This document shows, in pieces, positions 7,452 through 13,905 of a stretch of DNA of 16,817 nucleotides. The notes beneath the pieces were generated by a model. It worked only from the letters and a program-made list of their open reading frames with translations, searched no databases and was not told the origin of the DNA. The DNA comes from Clostridiales bacterium (GTDB lineage Bacteria > Bacillota > Clostridia > Lachnospirales > JAITVM01): positions 1-16,817 of the forward strand of contig JAITVM010000213.1 of the NCBI GenBank assembly GCA_031285815.1, read 5' to 3'. The position numbers and the translations under genes were made by a program. Within the stretch, counting starts at the first letter, position 1; each line of letters opens with the position of its first letter.

Positions 7452-8558
7452 TTGAAGAAATTTGGGTTAGGTTTAATAGTCTTATTACTTGTTATTGTTC
7501 TTGGGGTTTTTGTAAGCCGGTTTATTTCGTCGGACAAAACCGATACTGTCGTCGGCGCAGCCGGCGGGGGCAAGGAAAACTTTTTACGTGACGAGGATGT
7601 TAATAGGATACTTAAGGAAAAATATAACTTAACCGTAATATCTGAACCGTGGAGCAATGGCCTATTAATTAAAAACCCACTTAAATATACTGACGGGGAC
7701 GAGGAAAAGACTTATGATTTCGCTTTTTTTTCAGATGAGCGGTTTTATGAATACTATAAAAGCCCGGCTAAAGAAGGCGAAGCACCCCGGGAACGGGCCA
7801 CCGCAAACGGGATAGCATTAAATACGCCAATCGTTATTTATTCATGGGATAAGGTTTGCGATGCACTTATTAATGAAGGTATTGTTACGGAAAACGGCGG
7901 CGTATATTATATTTCCGATATGCAGAAACTGTTAAGCTATATAACAGAAGGCAAGACATGGGCTGATATAGGCCTTGGCGAGATTTATGGCAAAATAAAT
8001 ATCACCTCGCCGGACCCTATAACCTCTTCGCCCGGCACAACATACTACGGCTTGCTGGCGTCTATAATGAACAATGGTTATGTAGACGAAGACCAGGTCA
8101 GCTCATTAAGCGCCCAGTTACGGGAATTTTATAAATATTCCGGTTTTATGAGCAATACCCCTGCAGATATTTTTGACCAATATTTACGCACAGGCATGGG
8201 TGCTAAACCAATGATTGTTGATTATGAGAAGTCTATGGTCGAGTTTGCCAATTTAAACCCGGAAGGCTATAACCAAGTAAAAGACAGGATTAGGATTTTA
8301 TACCCGTCGCCAACTATTTGGAATTCACATTGCATAACAGCATTTTCAGAATTGGGGCAAAAATATTTAGATGCCTTGTCTGACCCTGAAATCCAGCAGA
8401 TTGCCTGGAAGAGGTATGGTTTCCGCACAGGGCTGTCCGGCGGCAATAACTTAAACGATGTATTAGTAAATGCTATTCCGGAATCCATAGATTCGGTTAC
8501 CCAGGGGCTGAAAAAAGAAACCTATGATGGTATAATTGAAATACTAAATAATTTTTAG
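7452..8558 (+). CDS. Membrane-anchored solute-binding protein (type II PBP fold), no vWA
   Basis: 368 aa, TTG start at 7452 with AAAGGAGGAG spaced about 5 nt. A single N-terminal membrane anchor (about 5-23) has no lipobox Cys, unlike the first gene. The body resembles an extracellular solute-binding protein: TPIVIYSWDKVCDAL (125-139), ITSPDPITSSPGTTYYGLLASI (184-205), PMIVDYEKSMVEF (253-265) and PEIQQIAWKRYGFRTGLSGG (312-331). It shares several elements with the binding domain of the 5166 gene: a VDYE core, a Q-Q-I segment and a G/R-rich [FR]RxGxxGG motif near the C-terminus. The two therefore look like paralogues. The wording of the C-terminal motif recalls ABC-type iron/molybdate binding proteins, but no permease accompanies it. 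The ligand is unknown. Confidence 0.72.
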   Translation: MKKFGLGLIVLLLVIVLGVFVSRFISSDKTDTVVGAAGGGKENFLRDEDVNRILKEKYNLTVISEPWSNGLLIKNPLKYTDGDEEKTYDFAFFSDERFYEYYKSPAKEGEAPRERATANGIALNTPIVIYSWDKVCDALINEGIVTENGGVYYISDMQKLLSYITEGKTWADIGLGEIYGKINITSPDPITSSPGTTYYGLLASIMNNGYVDEDQVSSLSAQLREFYKYSGFMSNTPADIFDQYLRTGMGAKPMIVDYEKSMVEFANLNPEGYNQVKDRIRILYPSPTIWNSHCITAFSELGQKYLDALSDPEIQQIAWKRYGFRTGLSGGNNLNDVLVNAIPESIDSVTQGLKKETYDGIIEILNNF

Positions 8559-8581
8559 AATAATTTGTAAAATAACATGGC

Positions 8582-8606
8582 CCCGGTGGGGGCAAAACCC
8601 ACCGGG
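8582..8606 (+). other. Intra-operon stem-loop upstream of the TelA-like gene
   Basis: CCCGGTGGG (8582-8590) and CCCACCGGG (8598-8606) form a perfect 9-bp GC-rich stem with a 7-nt GGCAAAA loop in the 87-nt gap between the second binding protein and the TelA-like gene. There is no U-tract behind it, so it looks like an mRNA-stability or partial-attenuation element rather than a full terminator. Confidence 0.75.
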
Positions 8607-8645
8607 CTTAGCTGTGCTTATTTACATACAGAGGGGGTTTTAAGC

Positions 8646-9416
8646 TTGCAGGAATTGTTACGGATAAACTCTATAACAGATTTTAGCGAAGAAGACCAAA
8701 CAAAAATAAATGATTATATACCAAAGATAAATTTGGGCAACAAACAATTTATCATGACTTATGCTGCGGATGAACAAAAAAATATTAGCGGGTACAGCGA
8801 TATGATGCTAGAACTCTCGAAAGACAATTATTTGCTTTCGTTATTTGAAACAATGAACACCCTAATCAGTACGGTTAATAAGTTTAACGACGAAATAGAA
8901 ACCAGGACTGGGCTACTTAGCTTTTTGAAAATAGATACCAGCAAATTTTTAAAGCAATATAAATATACCGAAGCCCTTGTAGCTGATTGTGAAAACAAAC
9001 TTAAAGAAGAGTTGCGTAACCTGATGAAAAAGAATGCCTACTTTAAACGTTTATATAATAACGTGCTGGAAAATTATAAAAAATTAGCAATGTACATAGT
9101 TGCCGGCGAAATGAAAATACAAACGGGGGAACCTGAAAATATAGATTTATTTAGGGATAAGGTAATGAATTTAAGGGTGAGCTCAAACATTGCCAACCAG
9201 ATGGCTACCCAGCTAATGCTAAGCCAAAGGTCTGTAGATGCGGCAATCGAAAAAATAAAATCAATCTCTAACCACACAATACCACTTTGGAAGAACCAAG
9301 TCTCTTCATTGCTTCAATCAGGCGGCCAGAAGCAGGATATAATCAAAAATATAAACAGGGTTAATAATGATGTTACGAGTGGTATCGAAAACGATATTAA
9401 AGCTTTGCGCGGATAA
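8646..9416 (+). CDS. TelA-family (toxic anion/tellurite resistance) protein, short form
   Basis: 256 aa from TTG 8646, chosen because GAGGGGG (8631-8637) is spaced 8 nt from it. The ATG at 8577 has no ribosome binding site and would translate the stem-loop at 8582-8606. The protein is almost all helix with no membrane segment or signal. Family-like elements are the mid-helices around YTEALVADCENKLKEELRNL (107-126), the YKKLAMYIVAGEMKI stretch (144-158), then LRVSSNIANQMATQLMLSQRS (176-196) and the IPLWKNQVSSLL element (212-223), matching the TelA C-terminal IPxWxxQ pattern. Most TelA proteins are nearer 350-400 aa, so this is a compact member with a shortened N-terminus. Family members are linked to tellurite and envelope-antibiotic tolerance in other bacteria; the mechanism is unknown. 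It is last in the operon, and its stop codon lies within the terminator hairpin. Confidence 0.78.
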   Translation: MQELLRINSITDFSEEDQTKINDYIPKINLGNKQFIMTYAADEQKNISGYSDMMLELSKDNYLLSLFETMNTLISTVNKFNDEIETRTGLLSFLKIDTSKFLKQYKYTEALVADCENKLKEELRNLMKKNAYFKRLYNNVLENYKKLAMYIVAGEMKIQTGEPENIDLFRDKVMNLRVSSNIANQMATQLMLSQRSVDAAIEKIKSISNHTIPLWKNQVSSLLQSGGQKQDIIKNINRVNNDVTSGIENDIKALRG

Positions 9417-9432
9417 TGGCAAGGCTTTTTTT
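9399..9432 (+). terminator. Intrinsic terminator of the vWA/XpaC/TelA operon
   Basis: AAAGCTTTGC (9399-9408) pairs with GCAAGGCTTT (9419-9428) over 10 bp with one G-U wobble. The loop is 10 nt, and the T-run extends from 9426 to 9432. The left arm and loop overlap the last codons and stop of the TelA-like gene. Confidence 0.85.
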
Positions 9433-9628
9433 ATTGTAAACCAGGTTTGATAAAGAAAACCTCAAAAAATAGCCTATTTCCAAAATTTTCATTAAACAAG
9501 CAATATTTTTTATAAATTACATAATATATAACATAACTGAACAAAAGCTGGTTTTGATCATAAAGCCCGTTTATATTTTAGGGCAGCCGTGTGGCAGTAA
9601 CCCCAAGAATGATTAGGAGGATATTATA

Positions 9629-9805
9629 ATGAATAGTATTTTTGGCGGAAACAATTTAATTTTGATAGTAGCATTATTATTTCTGTTTGGGCAAAATGGC
9701 AACTTCTTCAACTGTGGCGGGGACAACACAATGATTTTGATATTAATTGTATTGTTTGTGTTTATGCAAGGCGGGAACTTCCTCTGTAGCGAAGATATGA
9801 AATAA
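9629..9805 (+). CDS. 58-aa hydrophobic protein with internal duplication
   Basis: A small gene, ATG 9629 to TAA 9803-9805, with a strong TAGGAGGA ribosome binding site at 9614-9621, 7 nt from the start. The protein is two related units. Each begins with a Gly/Asn turn (GGNN at 6-9; GGDN at 30-33), continues with a strongly hydrophobic strand or helix (LILIVALLFLF; MILILIVLFVF) and ends with a Gln/Gly/Asn/Phe turn and a cysteine (QNGNFFNC; QGGNFLC). Each hydrophobic run is only about 11-13 residues, short for a conventional transmembrane helix. Small Gly/Asn/Cys-rich hydrophobic proteins are common in spore-forming Firmicutes and some are spore-associated, but I cannot assign this one to a named family. 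It is followed by a hairpin at 9924-9960 and then the 208-aa repeat gene. Confidence 0.72.
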   Translation: MNSIFGGNNLILIVALLFLFGQNGNFFNCGGDNTMILILIVLFVFMQGGNFLCSEDMK

Positions 9806-9923
9806 ATGTTACCAAATAAAATTATATCTCTAAAGCGGCCACTTATATAGCAACCCAGCTTGACTTGGCGCTTTGCATTGCAGCCAAAACGCCTGCGTGA
9901 AACGGATTTGCTTTATACTAATT

Positions 9924-9960
9924 TAAAGCCAACAAGCTTGCCTTAAGTTTGTTGGCTTTA
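9924..9960 (+). terminator. Long hairpin between the 58-aa and 208-aa genes
   Basis: A 16-bp stem with one G-U pair (9924-9939 with 9945-9960, core AAAGCCAACAA/TTGTTGGCTTT) closes a 5-nt GCCTT loop. It is followed by GTGGTGGTTT, which is not a clean U-run. It probably terminates the small gene, though a processing or stability role is possible. The rest of 9806-10045 shows no gene. Confidence 0.65.
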
Positions 9961-10045
9961 GTGGTGGTTTATTAGCATTTGGCATAACCTGTATTAGGCG
10001 CATAATTTTCCTTTTTACAAAATAATTATGAAAGGTGGTTCGATT

Positions 10046-10672
10046 ATGGATGAAAATAATCTTGACATGCTTAAAATGATTGAGAAAGCCATGGAATTAA
10101 AAAAAATATTTGATAATAATGAACAGGAACCTCTTGGTGAAGGACTACAGGCCCAAACAGATTTATCTGGCGGCCAATCAGAAAACCAAAATAAGGACTT
10201 CGACATTTTAAAAATGGCTCAATTTGTTGATTTGTTAAAATCATTAAGCAATAATACCGCAGCAAAAGAAGGCGATGGGGCTAGGGCTGCAAAAGAAGAG
10301 ATTGGCGAAGGGTTAACAAGGCCCGCTATAAAAAGGGGCAAATATAAAGAAAATATTTTTTTTGATGATGATATAATAACGCCCCAAATAAAAAGCATTA
10401 AAGCCGTCGTACCGTTTTTAGATTATGAAAAACAAAGGCTGGTGGCATTTGCAGTAAAGCTTGTGGAAACTAAAAAAGTTTTTGACTACTACGGGCAGCC
10501 TGAAATAAAGGCTACTATAACATCACAGTCCTTGACCGGAAATTCTGAAGTTTTTTCGGCAGTAAAGCCATACCTTGATACGGAAAAAAAATATTTAATT
10601 GAAATGATAGAAAAAGTTTTTGAACTAAAAGATGTTATGGATAAATATAAATCTATAAATAATGAAATCTAA
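10046..10672 (+). CDS. Unrecognised 208-aa protein of four related helical repeats
   Basis: The start is ATG 10046, because AAAGGTGG (10031-10038) is spaced 7 nt from it; the in-frame ATG at 10028 would place that site inside the gene. Four related amphipathic segments are visible: LDMLKMIEKAMELKKIFDNN (6-25), FDILKMAQFVDLLKSLSNN (52-70), PFLDYEK...VKLVETKKVFDYY (123-149) and PYLDTEK...EKVFELKDVMDKY (175-201). The shared pattern is [FLY]-x-L-D-x-x-K followed by a Val/Leu/Lys-rich helix ending in a [DN]-[NYK]-[NY]-like turn. Repeats 2 and 3 are separated by a charged linker and an FFDDDIITPQIKSIKA segment (105-120). There is no signal peptide, membrane segment or catalytic motif. I do not recognise a named family; it may be a helical adaptor. 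The stop codon overlaps the Shine-Dalgarno of the next gene, so the two are co-translated. Confidence 0.7.
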   Translation: MDENNLDMLKMIEKAMELKKIFDNNEQEPLGEGLQAQTDLSGGQSENQNKDFDILKMAQFVDLLKSLSNNTAAKEGDGARAAKEEIGEGLTRPAIKRGKYKENIFFDDDIITPQIKSIKAVVPFLDYEKQRLVAFAVKLVETKKVFDYYGQPEIKATITSQSLTGNSEVFSAVKPYLDTEKKYLIEMIEKVFELKDVMDKYKSINNEI

Positions 10673-10685
10673 AGGGGTGTTTTAT

Positions 10686-10964
10686 TTGAATAATAATAAA
10701 TATGATGAAATACTGAAAAAGAGCGCTTTTAAAAATATACCACAGGAAACGATAAGGGCACTAAGGGAATTAATGGTTTCTATCGACGGTAAATCTATGA
10801 ACGAGTCAATTATGATGATAATGAAATTTTATGCCGGCTTGCCAAAAACGAAGCCGCTTTCAAAAAACGAAGAGGTTGCTATGCTCCAAGCAATCAGTGA
10901 AGGCCTGGATGAGGGCGACCAAGAAAAATTTAAGAAAATAACAGCATTCTTTAATATAAAGTAG
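10686..10964 (+). CDS. Unrecognised 92-aa helical protein, paired with the 208-aa gene
   Basis: The start is TTG 10686, with AAAGGGG (10671-10677) spaced 8 nt; the ATG at 10662 would overlap the preceding gene and lacks a ribosome binding site. The protein is soluble and helical: PQETIRALRELMVSIDGKSM (18-37), then NESIMMIMKFYAGLPK and PLSKNEEVAMLQAISEGL, ending in a basic EKFKKITAFFNIK tail. The Met-rich amphipathic helices and the KxxPLSxxE turn resemble many short clostridial hypotheticals, but I know no function. It directly follows the 208-aa repeat gene and almost certainly shares its mRNA. No hairpin terminator is visible in the 51 bp before the convergent ABC operon. Confidence 0.65.
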   Translation: MNNNKYDEILKKSAFKNIPQETIRALRELMVSIDGKSMNESIMMIMKFYAGLPKTKPLSKNEEVAMLQAISEGLDEGDQEKFKKITAFFNIK

Positions 10965-11015
10965 CTTCCCGGTTAAAACTACAATACGGAAATATATACA
11001 TACTATTTACCTAAA

Positions 11016-11804
11016 TCAAATTTGGTTACTAAAATTATCATAATATATAATAAAGGGCCTGCCCGTAACCGGGTTTTTAATTATTTCCGGCCTGACAGAA
11101 TAAACATGCTCAATATTCGGTTTATTAATGACTTCAGCAGGCGGGCCTTTTTTAAAAACCCCGCCATTTTTCATTAAAATAATTTCATCGGAATACTGTG
11201 CCGCTAAATTTAAGTCATGCAGTACCATAATTACTGATAAGCCTTCATTTATGGAGGCCTCTTTAATTATGTGCATGATTTCCATTTGGTGATGTATATC
11301 AAGCTGCGATACCGGCTCATCCAATAAGATTATATCTGCTTTTTGGCATAAGGCCCTTGCTATCATGACACGCTGCAATTCCCCGCCGCTCAATTCCCGT
11401 ACAAGCTTATCTTTAAATTCAAATGTATTTGTTTTGCGCATACATTCATAGGCTATAGCCACGTCTTCGCGGCTTTCCCTTTGAAACCGTTTTAAATGCG
11501 CAAAACGGCCCATCAAAACAACATCTATGGCAGTGAATTCAAAAGCAATATAATTATTTTGGTTTACAAGCGCAATTTTTTTTGCTATTTCAAGGCTGCC
11601 CATTTTTTTAATATCAACGCCTTCAACAAAAACTGTTTTTTCAGATATACTAAGCTGCTTCGAAATATTTTTTAAAAGGGTCGTTTTACCGCAGCCGTTT
11701 GGGCCTATTATTCCCGTAACTGCCCCGGGTTTAAATGAAATATTTATATTTTTTAAAACTTCGCCGCCGTTATATTTAAATGATAAATTTTCAGCCCTAA
11801 TCAT
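11016..11804 (-). CDS. ABC transporter ATPase, FecE/BtuD type
   Basis: 262-aa cytoplasmic ATPase that powers an iron-chelate, heme or cobalamin type importer. All nucleotide-binding elements are present: Walker A GPNGCGKT (34-41), the Q-loop at Q82 (LVNQNN), the VVLMGRFAHL segment after it that is typical of the FepC/BtuD group, the signature LSGGE (138-142), Walker B IILLDEP (158-164) and the H-loop H196 (LHDLN). The ATG at 11804 follows AAAAGGGGCTG and lies only 4 nt after the permease stop, so the genes are translationally coupled. It is last in the operon. The metal or cofactor cannot be told from the ATPase. Confidence 0.95.
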   Translation of the reverse strand: MIRAENLSFKYNGGEVLKNINISFKPGAVTGIIGPNGCGKTTLLKNISKQLSISEKTVFVEGVDIKKMGSLEIAKKIALVNQNNYIAFEFTAIDVVLMGRFAHLKRFQRESREDVAIAYECMRKTNTFEFKDKLVRELSGGELQRVMIARALCQKADIILLDEPVSQLDIHHQMEIMHIIKEASINEGLSVIMVLHDLNLAAQYSDEIILMKNGGVFKKGPPAEVINKPNIEHVYSVRPEIIKNPVTGRPFIIYYDNFSNQI

Positions 11805-11808
11805 GCAA

Positions 11809-12804
11809 TCAGCCCCTTTTTAAAATAATGTACAAAAAAAACGGCGCGCCGATTAAGGCTGTAACTGCGCCAACAGGCATTTCAGATGGTGCAAAAGCTA
11901 CGCGGCCTACTGTATCGCAGAATAAAAGCAAAGTAGCCCCGGCTAACGCGGACGTTGGAAGGAGCTTTTTAAAATCGGCCCCGGAAACCATCCTTACGGC
12001 ATTTGGGATAATTAAGCCAACAAAGCCTATTATCCCGGAAGAAGCCACCGCTACCGCCACGATTAAAGATGACGCCAGCAATAATATATATGTGGATTTT
12101 TCTACAGGCACACCAAAAGATTTCGCTTCCGACTCGCCTACAGAAATTGCATTGAGCTCCCGGTGAAAAGAAAAAATAATTATCACCCCAATAAAAATAA
12201 TTGGTAGGGTAACGTAAACTTTTTGCCAGCCTGCATTTGAAAAACTGCCTATGCTCCATTGGGTAATATTTTTTATTTTATCGGCATGTATAGAAATAAG
12301 GAGCGTAGTTATGCTTGAACAGAAAAGGCTTATAGAGCTGCCGATTAAAAGCAGGGTGCCGGTATTGTGCCTGACCAGCTTGTATGCAAATAAAATAAAA
12401 ATTACGGTTATTACAGAAAAAACAGCCGCCGCTATAGATGCACCCGAAAAAACATAAAAATAAAAATCAAAAGAATAGATTATTGCGAGCGCCGCGCCTA
12501 ATGACGCACCCGATGATATCCCTAAAATAAAAGGCTCTGCCAGCTGGTTTTTAAATAGCGCCTGAAAAACCGAGCCGGCAACCGAAAGGCCCATGCCTAT
12601 TACCATGCAGCTGATTACCCGGGGGAGCCTAATGCCCCTTAGTATTGTAATATGGGCGCCATCAAGGGCAGAGGTGTCAAATAAAGCCCTAACAGCATCT
12701 GTAAAGCTTATATCCGCGACCCCTATTGTATAAGAAAAAAAGGCTAGGGCAATTAAAAAACAGGCAAGCCCTATATTAAATTTGTATAAACTTCTATGCC
12801 CCAT
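11809..12804 (-). CDS. ABC transporter permease, FecCD/BtuC family
   Basis: 331-aa integral membrane protein of the FecCD family, expected to form the homodimeric channel of the importer. Many hydrophobic helices run from about residue 12 to the C-terminus. Family signatures are LRGIRLPRVISCMVIGMGLSVAG (about 59-81), NQLAEPFILGISSGASLGA (91-109), the ATPase-coupling segment GIIGFVGLIIPNAVRM (about 260-275) and the C-terminal FAPSEMPVGAVTALIGAPFFLYIL. The start ATG at 12804 has AGAGG directly adjacent and GGGGTG about 6 nt away, so its ribosome binding site is unusually placed. It lies 33 nt after the binding-protein gene and 4 nt before the ATPase. Confidence 0.95.
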   Translation of the reverse strand: MGHRSLYKFNIGLACFLIALAFFSYTIGVADISFTDAVRALFDTSALDGAHITILRGIRLPRVISCMVIGMGLSVAGSVFQALFKNQLAEPFILGISSGASLGAALAIIYSFDFYFYVFSGASIAAAVFSVITVIFILFAYKLVRHNTGTLLLIGSSISLFCSSITTLLISIHADKIKNITQWSIGSFSNAGWQKVYVTLPIIFIGVIIIFSFHRELNAISVGESEAKSFGVPVEKSTYILLLASSLIVAVAVASSGIIGFVGLIIPNAVRMVSGADFKKLLPTSALAGATLLLFCDTVGRVAFAPSEMPVGAVTALIGAPFFLYIILKRG

Positions 12805-12837
12805 CCTCTACACCCCATAAACTAAAATAAATTTGAT

Positions 12838-13749
12838 TTAAAATGCACCGGGGTGGAAAATTTCAGCCAATTCCAGTACCCCACCGTCAATATATCCGGA
12901 ATAGCGGTCTATTAAATCTTCATTTATGGCATATACCTTATTACCTTTAACGGCGCTTAAATCTTTATAGCCTTCCATTTGAGGCAGCTGTGCCAATAAA
13001 CCTGATTTTGACCCAACAATAATAATTTCCGGGTCGGCCTCAATTAACGCTTCCTTGGAGTATGCCCAGCCTTCCAGCCCTTTTGCTATATTGTCGCCGC
13101 CGGCAATTTCTATAATAGTATTAATAAAGGTATTGCCGCCTGCGGTAAAATCCCCGTCGTCTCCGGCGCTAATACAATAATAAACTGTTGGTTTTGGCAA
13201 ATCTTTAACTTTTTCAGATACAGAACCTATAGAAGCCTTAATTTTTGTAACAGCCTCTTCCGCTTCAGGTTTTTTGCCCATTACTTCGCCAATTGTAACC
13301 AAGGTTTCAAATAATGAATCTAAACTGCTGTCTTCATACTGCCTAATTACATTAAAGCCTAAATTTCTGAGCGCCTGCAGCTTATCAGGGTTTGTATGCG
13401 CCCCGGCGATTATTAAATCCGGGTTTAATGAGGCTATAATTTCATTATTAGGCTCGTACAATGTCCCGGTAGCAGGCAAATCTAAAACTTCCGGCGGGTT
13501 ATCGCAAAAATCGCTCCTGCCAACTAAATTTTCTATACCGCCTACTAAATAAATATTTTCCGTAACCCCCGGTGTTAAAGAAATAACCCTTTCCGGCGCT
13601 TTTTCAATTACGGTAGAAATGCCCTCAACATCTGTTACTGTTATAGGGAAACCCGTGCTTGCGCTATTATCCGTAGCGGCACCGGTATCACCCTTGCATG
13701 ACGTAAAAATTAAAATAAATATACAAAATAAAATTAGCCTTGATTTCAT
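12838..13749 (-). CDS. Substrate-binding lipoprotein of the FecB/BtuF type
   Basis: 303 aa. The signal peptide (1-17) ends in IFTSC, Cys 18, so it is anchored outside the membrane. The mature protein is a class III periplasmic-binding fold: FPITVTDVEG and PERVISLTPGVTENIYLVGG at the start, then VGRSDFCDNPPEVLDLPATG, NPDLIIAG, a long connecting helix around SLDSLFETLVTIGEVMGKKPEA, and in the second lobe YCISAGDDGDFTAGGNTFINTIIEIAGG. The S-D-F-C-D-N-P-P-E motif is common to cobalamin and iron-chelate binders of this family, so the ligand remains open. It is first gene of the three-gene uptake operon. The start ATG follows AGAGG by 5 nt, and a terminator-like hairpin ends only 19 nt upstream, so expression may be attenuated or depend on read-through from rplJL. 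Confidence 0.93.
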   Translation of the reverse strand: MKSRLILFCIFILIFTSCKGDTGAATDNSASTGFPITVTDVEGISTVIEKAPERVISLTPGVTENIYLVGGIENLVGRSDFCDNPPEVLDLPATGTLYEPNNEIIASLNPDLIIAGAHTNPDKLQALRNLGFNVIRQYEDSSLDSLFETLVTIGEVMGKKPEAEEAVTKIKASIGSVSEKVKDLPKPTVYYCISAGDDGDFTAGGNTFINTIIEIAGGDNIAKGLEGWAYSKEALIEADPEIIIVGSKSGLLAQLPQMEGYKDLSAVKGNKVYAINEDLIDRYSGYIDGGVLELAEIFHPGAF

Positions 13750-13768
13750 AAAGCCTCTTTTCTAAATT

Positions 13769-13792
13769 AAAAAAGCTGCCATCGAAAGCAGC
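13769..13792 (-). terminator. Terminator between rplL and the uptake ABC operon
   Basis: On the minus strand GCTGC and GCAGC form a 5-bp stem (plus-strand 13788-13792 with 13775-13779), extendable by a wobble pair, followed by six U residues (13769-13774). It lies only 19 nt before the binding-protein start codon. Confidence 0.7.
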
Positions 13793-13805
13793 CGGTTAAT
13801 TGTAT

Positions 13806-13905
13806 TTATGGCAAACAGGTTTGTTCTAACCCCGCAACAGGGTTTTTCTATACAATGGGTAGCCAGTACCCATTGTAAACCCTATGCCAAACAAGATTTG
13901 TTCTA
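13806..13905 (-). repeat. Direct repeats flanking a nested hairpin in the rplL 3' region
   Basis: Two near-identical copies, TATGGCAAACAGGTTTGTTC (from 13808) and TATGCCAAACAAGATTTGTT (from 13883), differ at few positions. Between them ACAATGGGTA (13852-13861) and TACCCATTGT (13867-13876) form a perfect 10-bp hairpin with a 5-nt loop, enclosed by AGGGTTT (13839-13845) pairing with AAACCCT (13877-13883). A related sequence, ACGCCAAACAGGCTTGCTTT, lies in the rplJ leader near 15029-15048. This is the 3' untranslated region of rplL and at the same time the leader of the ABC operon. Confidence 0.6.

Noticed and set aside
8577..8645. N-terminal extension of the TelA-like frame from ATG 8577
   Set aside because: No ribosome binding site, and the codons lie in a perfect hairpin; TTG 8646 has a strong, well-spaced GAGGGGG.
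5166..9416. Reading the operon as an ABC importer or as a phage-derived or classical Ter cassette
   Set aside because: No permease, ATPase, TerD, integrase or structural phage gene is present; only the binding-protein, vWA, XpaC and TelA families are supported.
9840..9920. Weak resemblance of this gap to the GCCAAACAGG-type repeats near rplJL
   Set aside because: Only scattered short matches align, not enough to call a member of the repeat.
10028..10045. Upstream ATG for the 208-aa gene
   Set aside because: The Shine-Dalgarno AAAGGTGG lies after this ATG and 7 nt before ATG 10046, so the extra six residues are the ribosome binding site read as codons.
10662..10685. Upstream ATG for the 92-aa gene
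   Set aside because: It reads through the AAAGGGG site of TTG 10686 and overlaps the previous gene's end.
11828..12166. 112-aa plus-strand frame antisense to the FecCD permease
   Set aside because: It is opposite a full-length, family-consistent permease and has no ribosome binding site.
13750..13902. Cobalamin riboswitch upstream of the uptake ABC operon
   Set aside because: The conserved GCCACTG box and adjoining core are absent, and the gap is too short for the full element.
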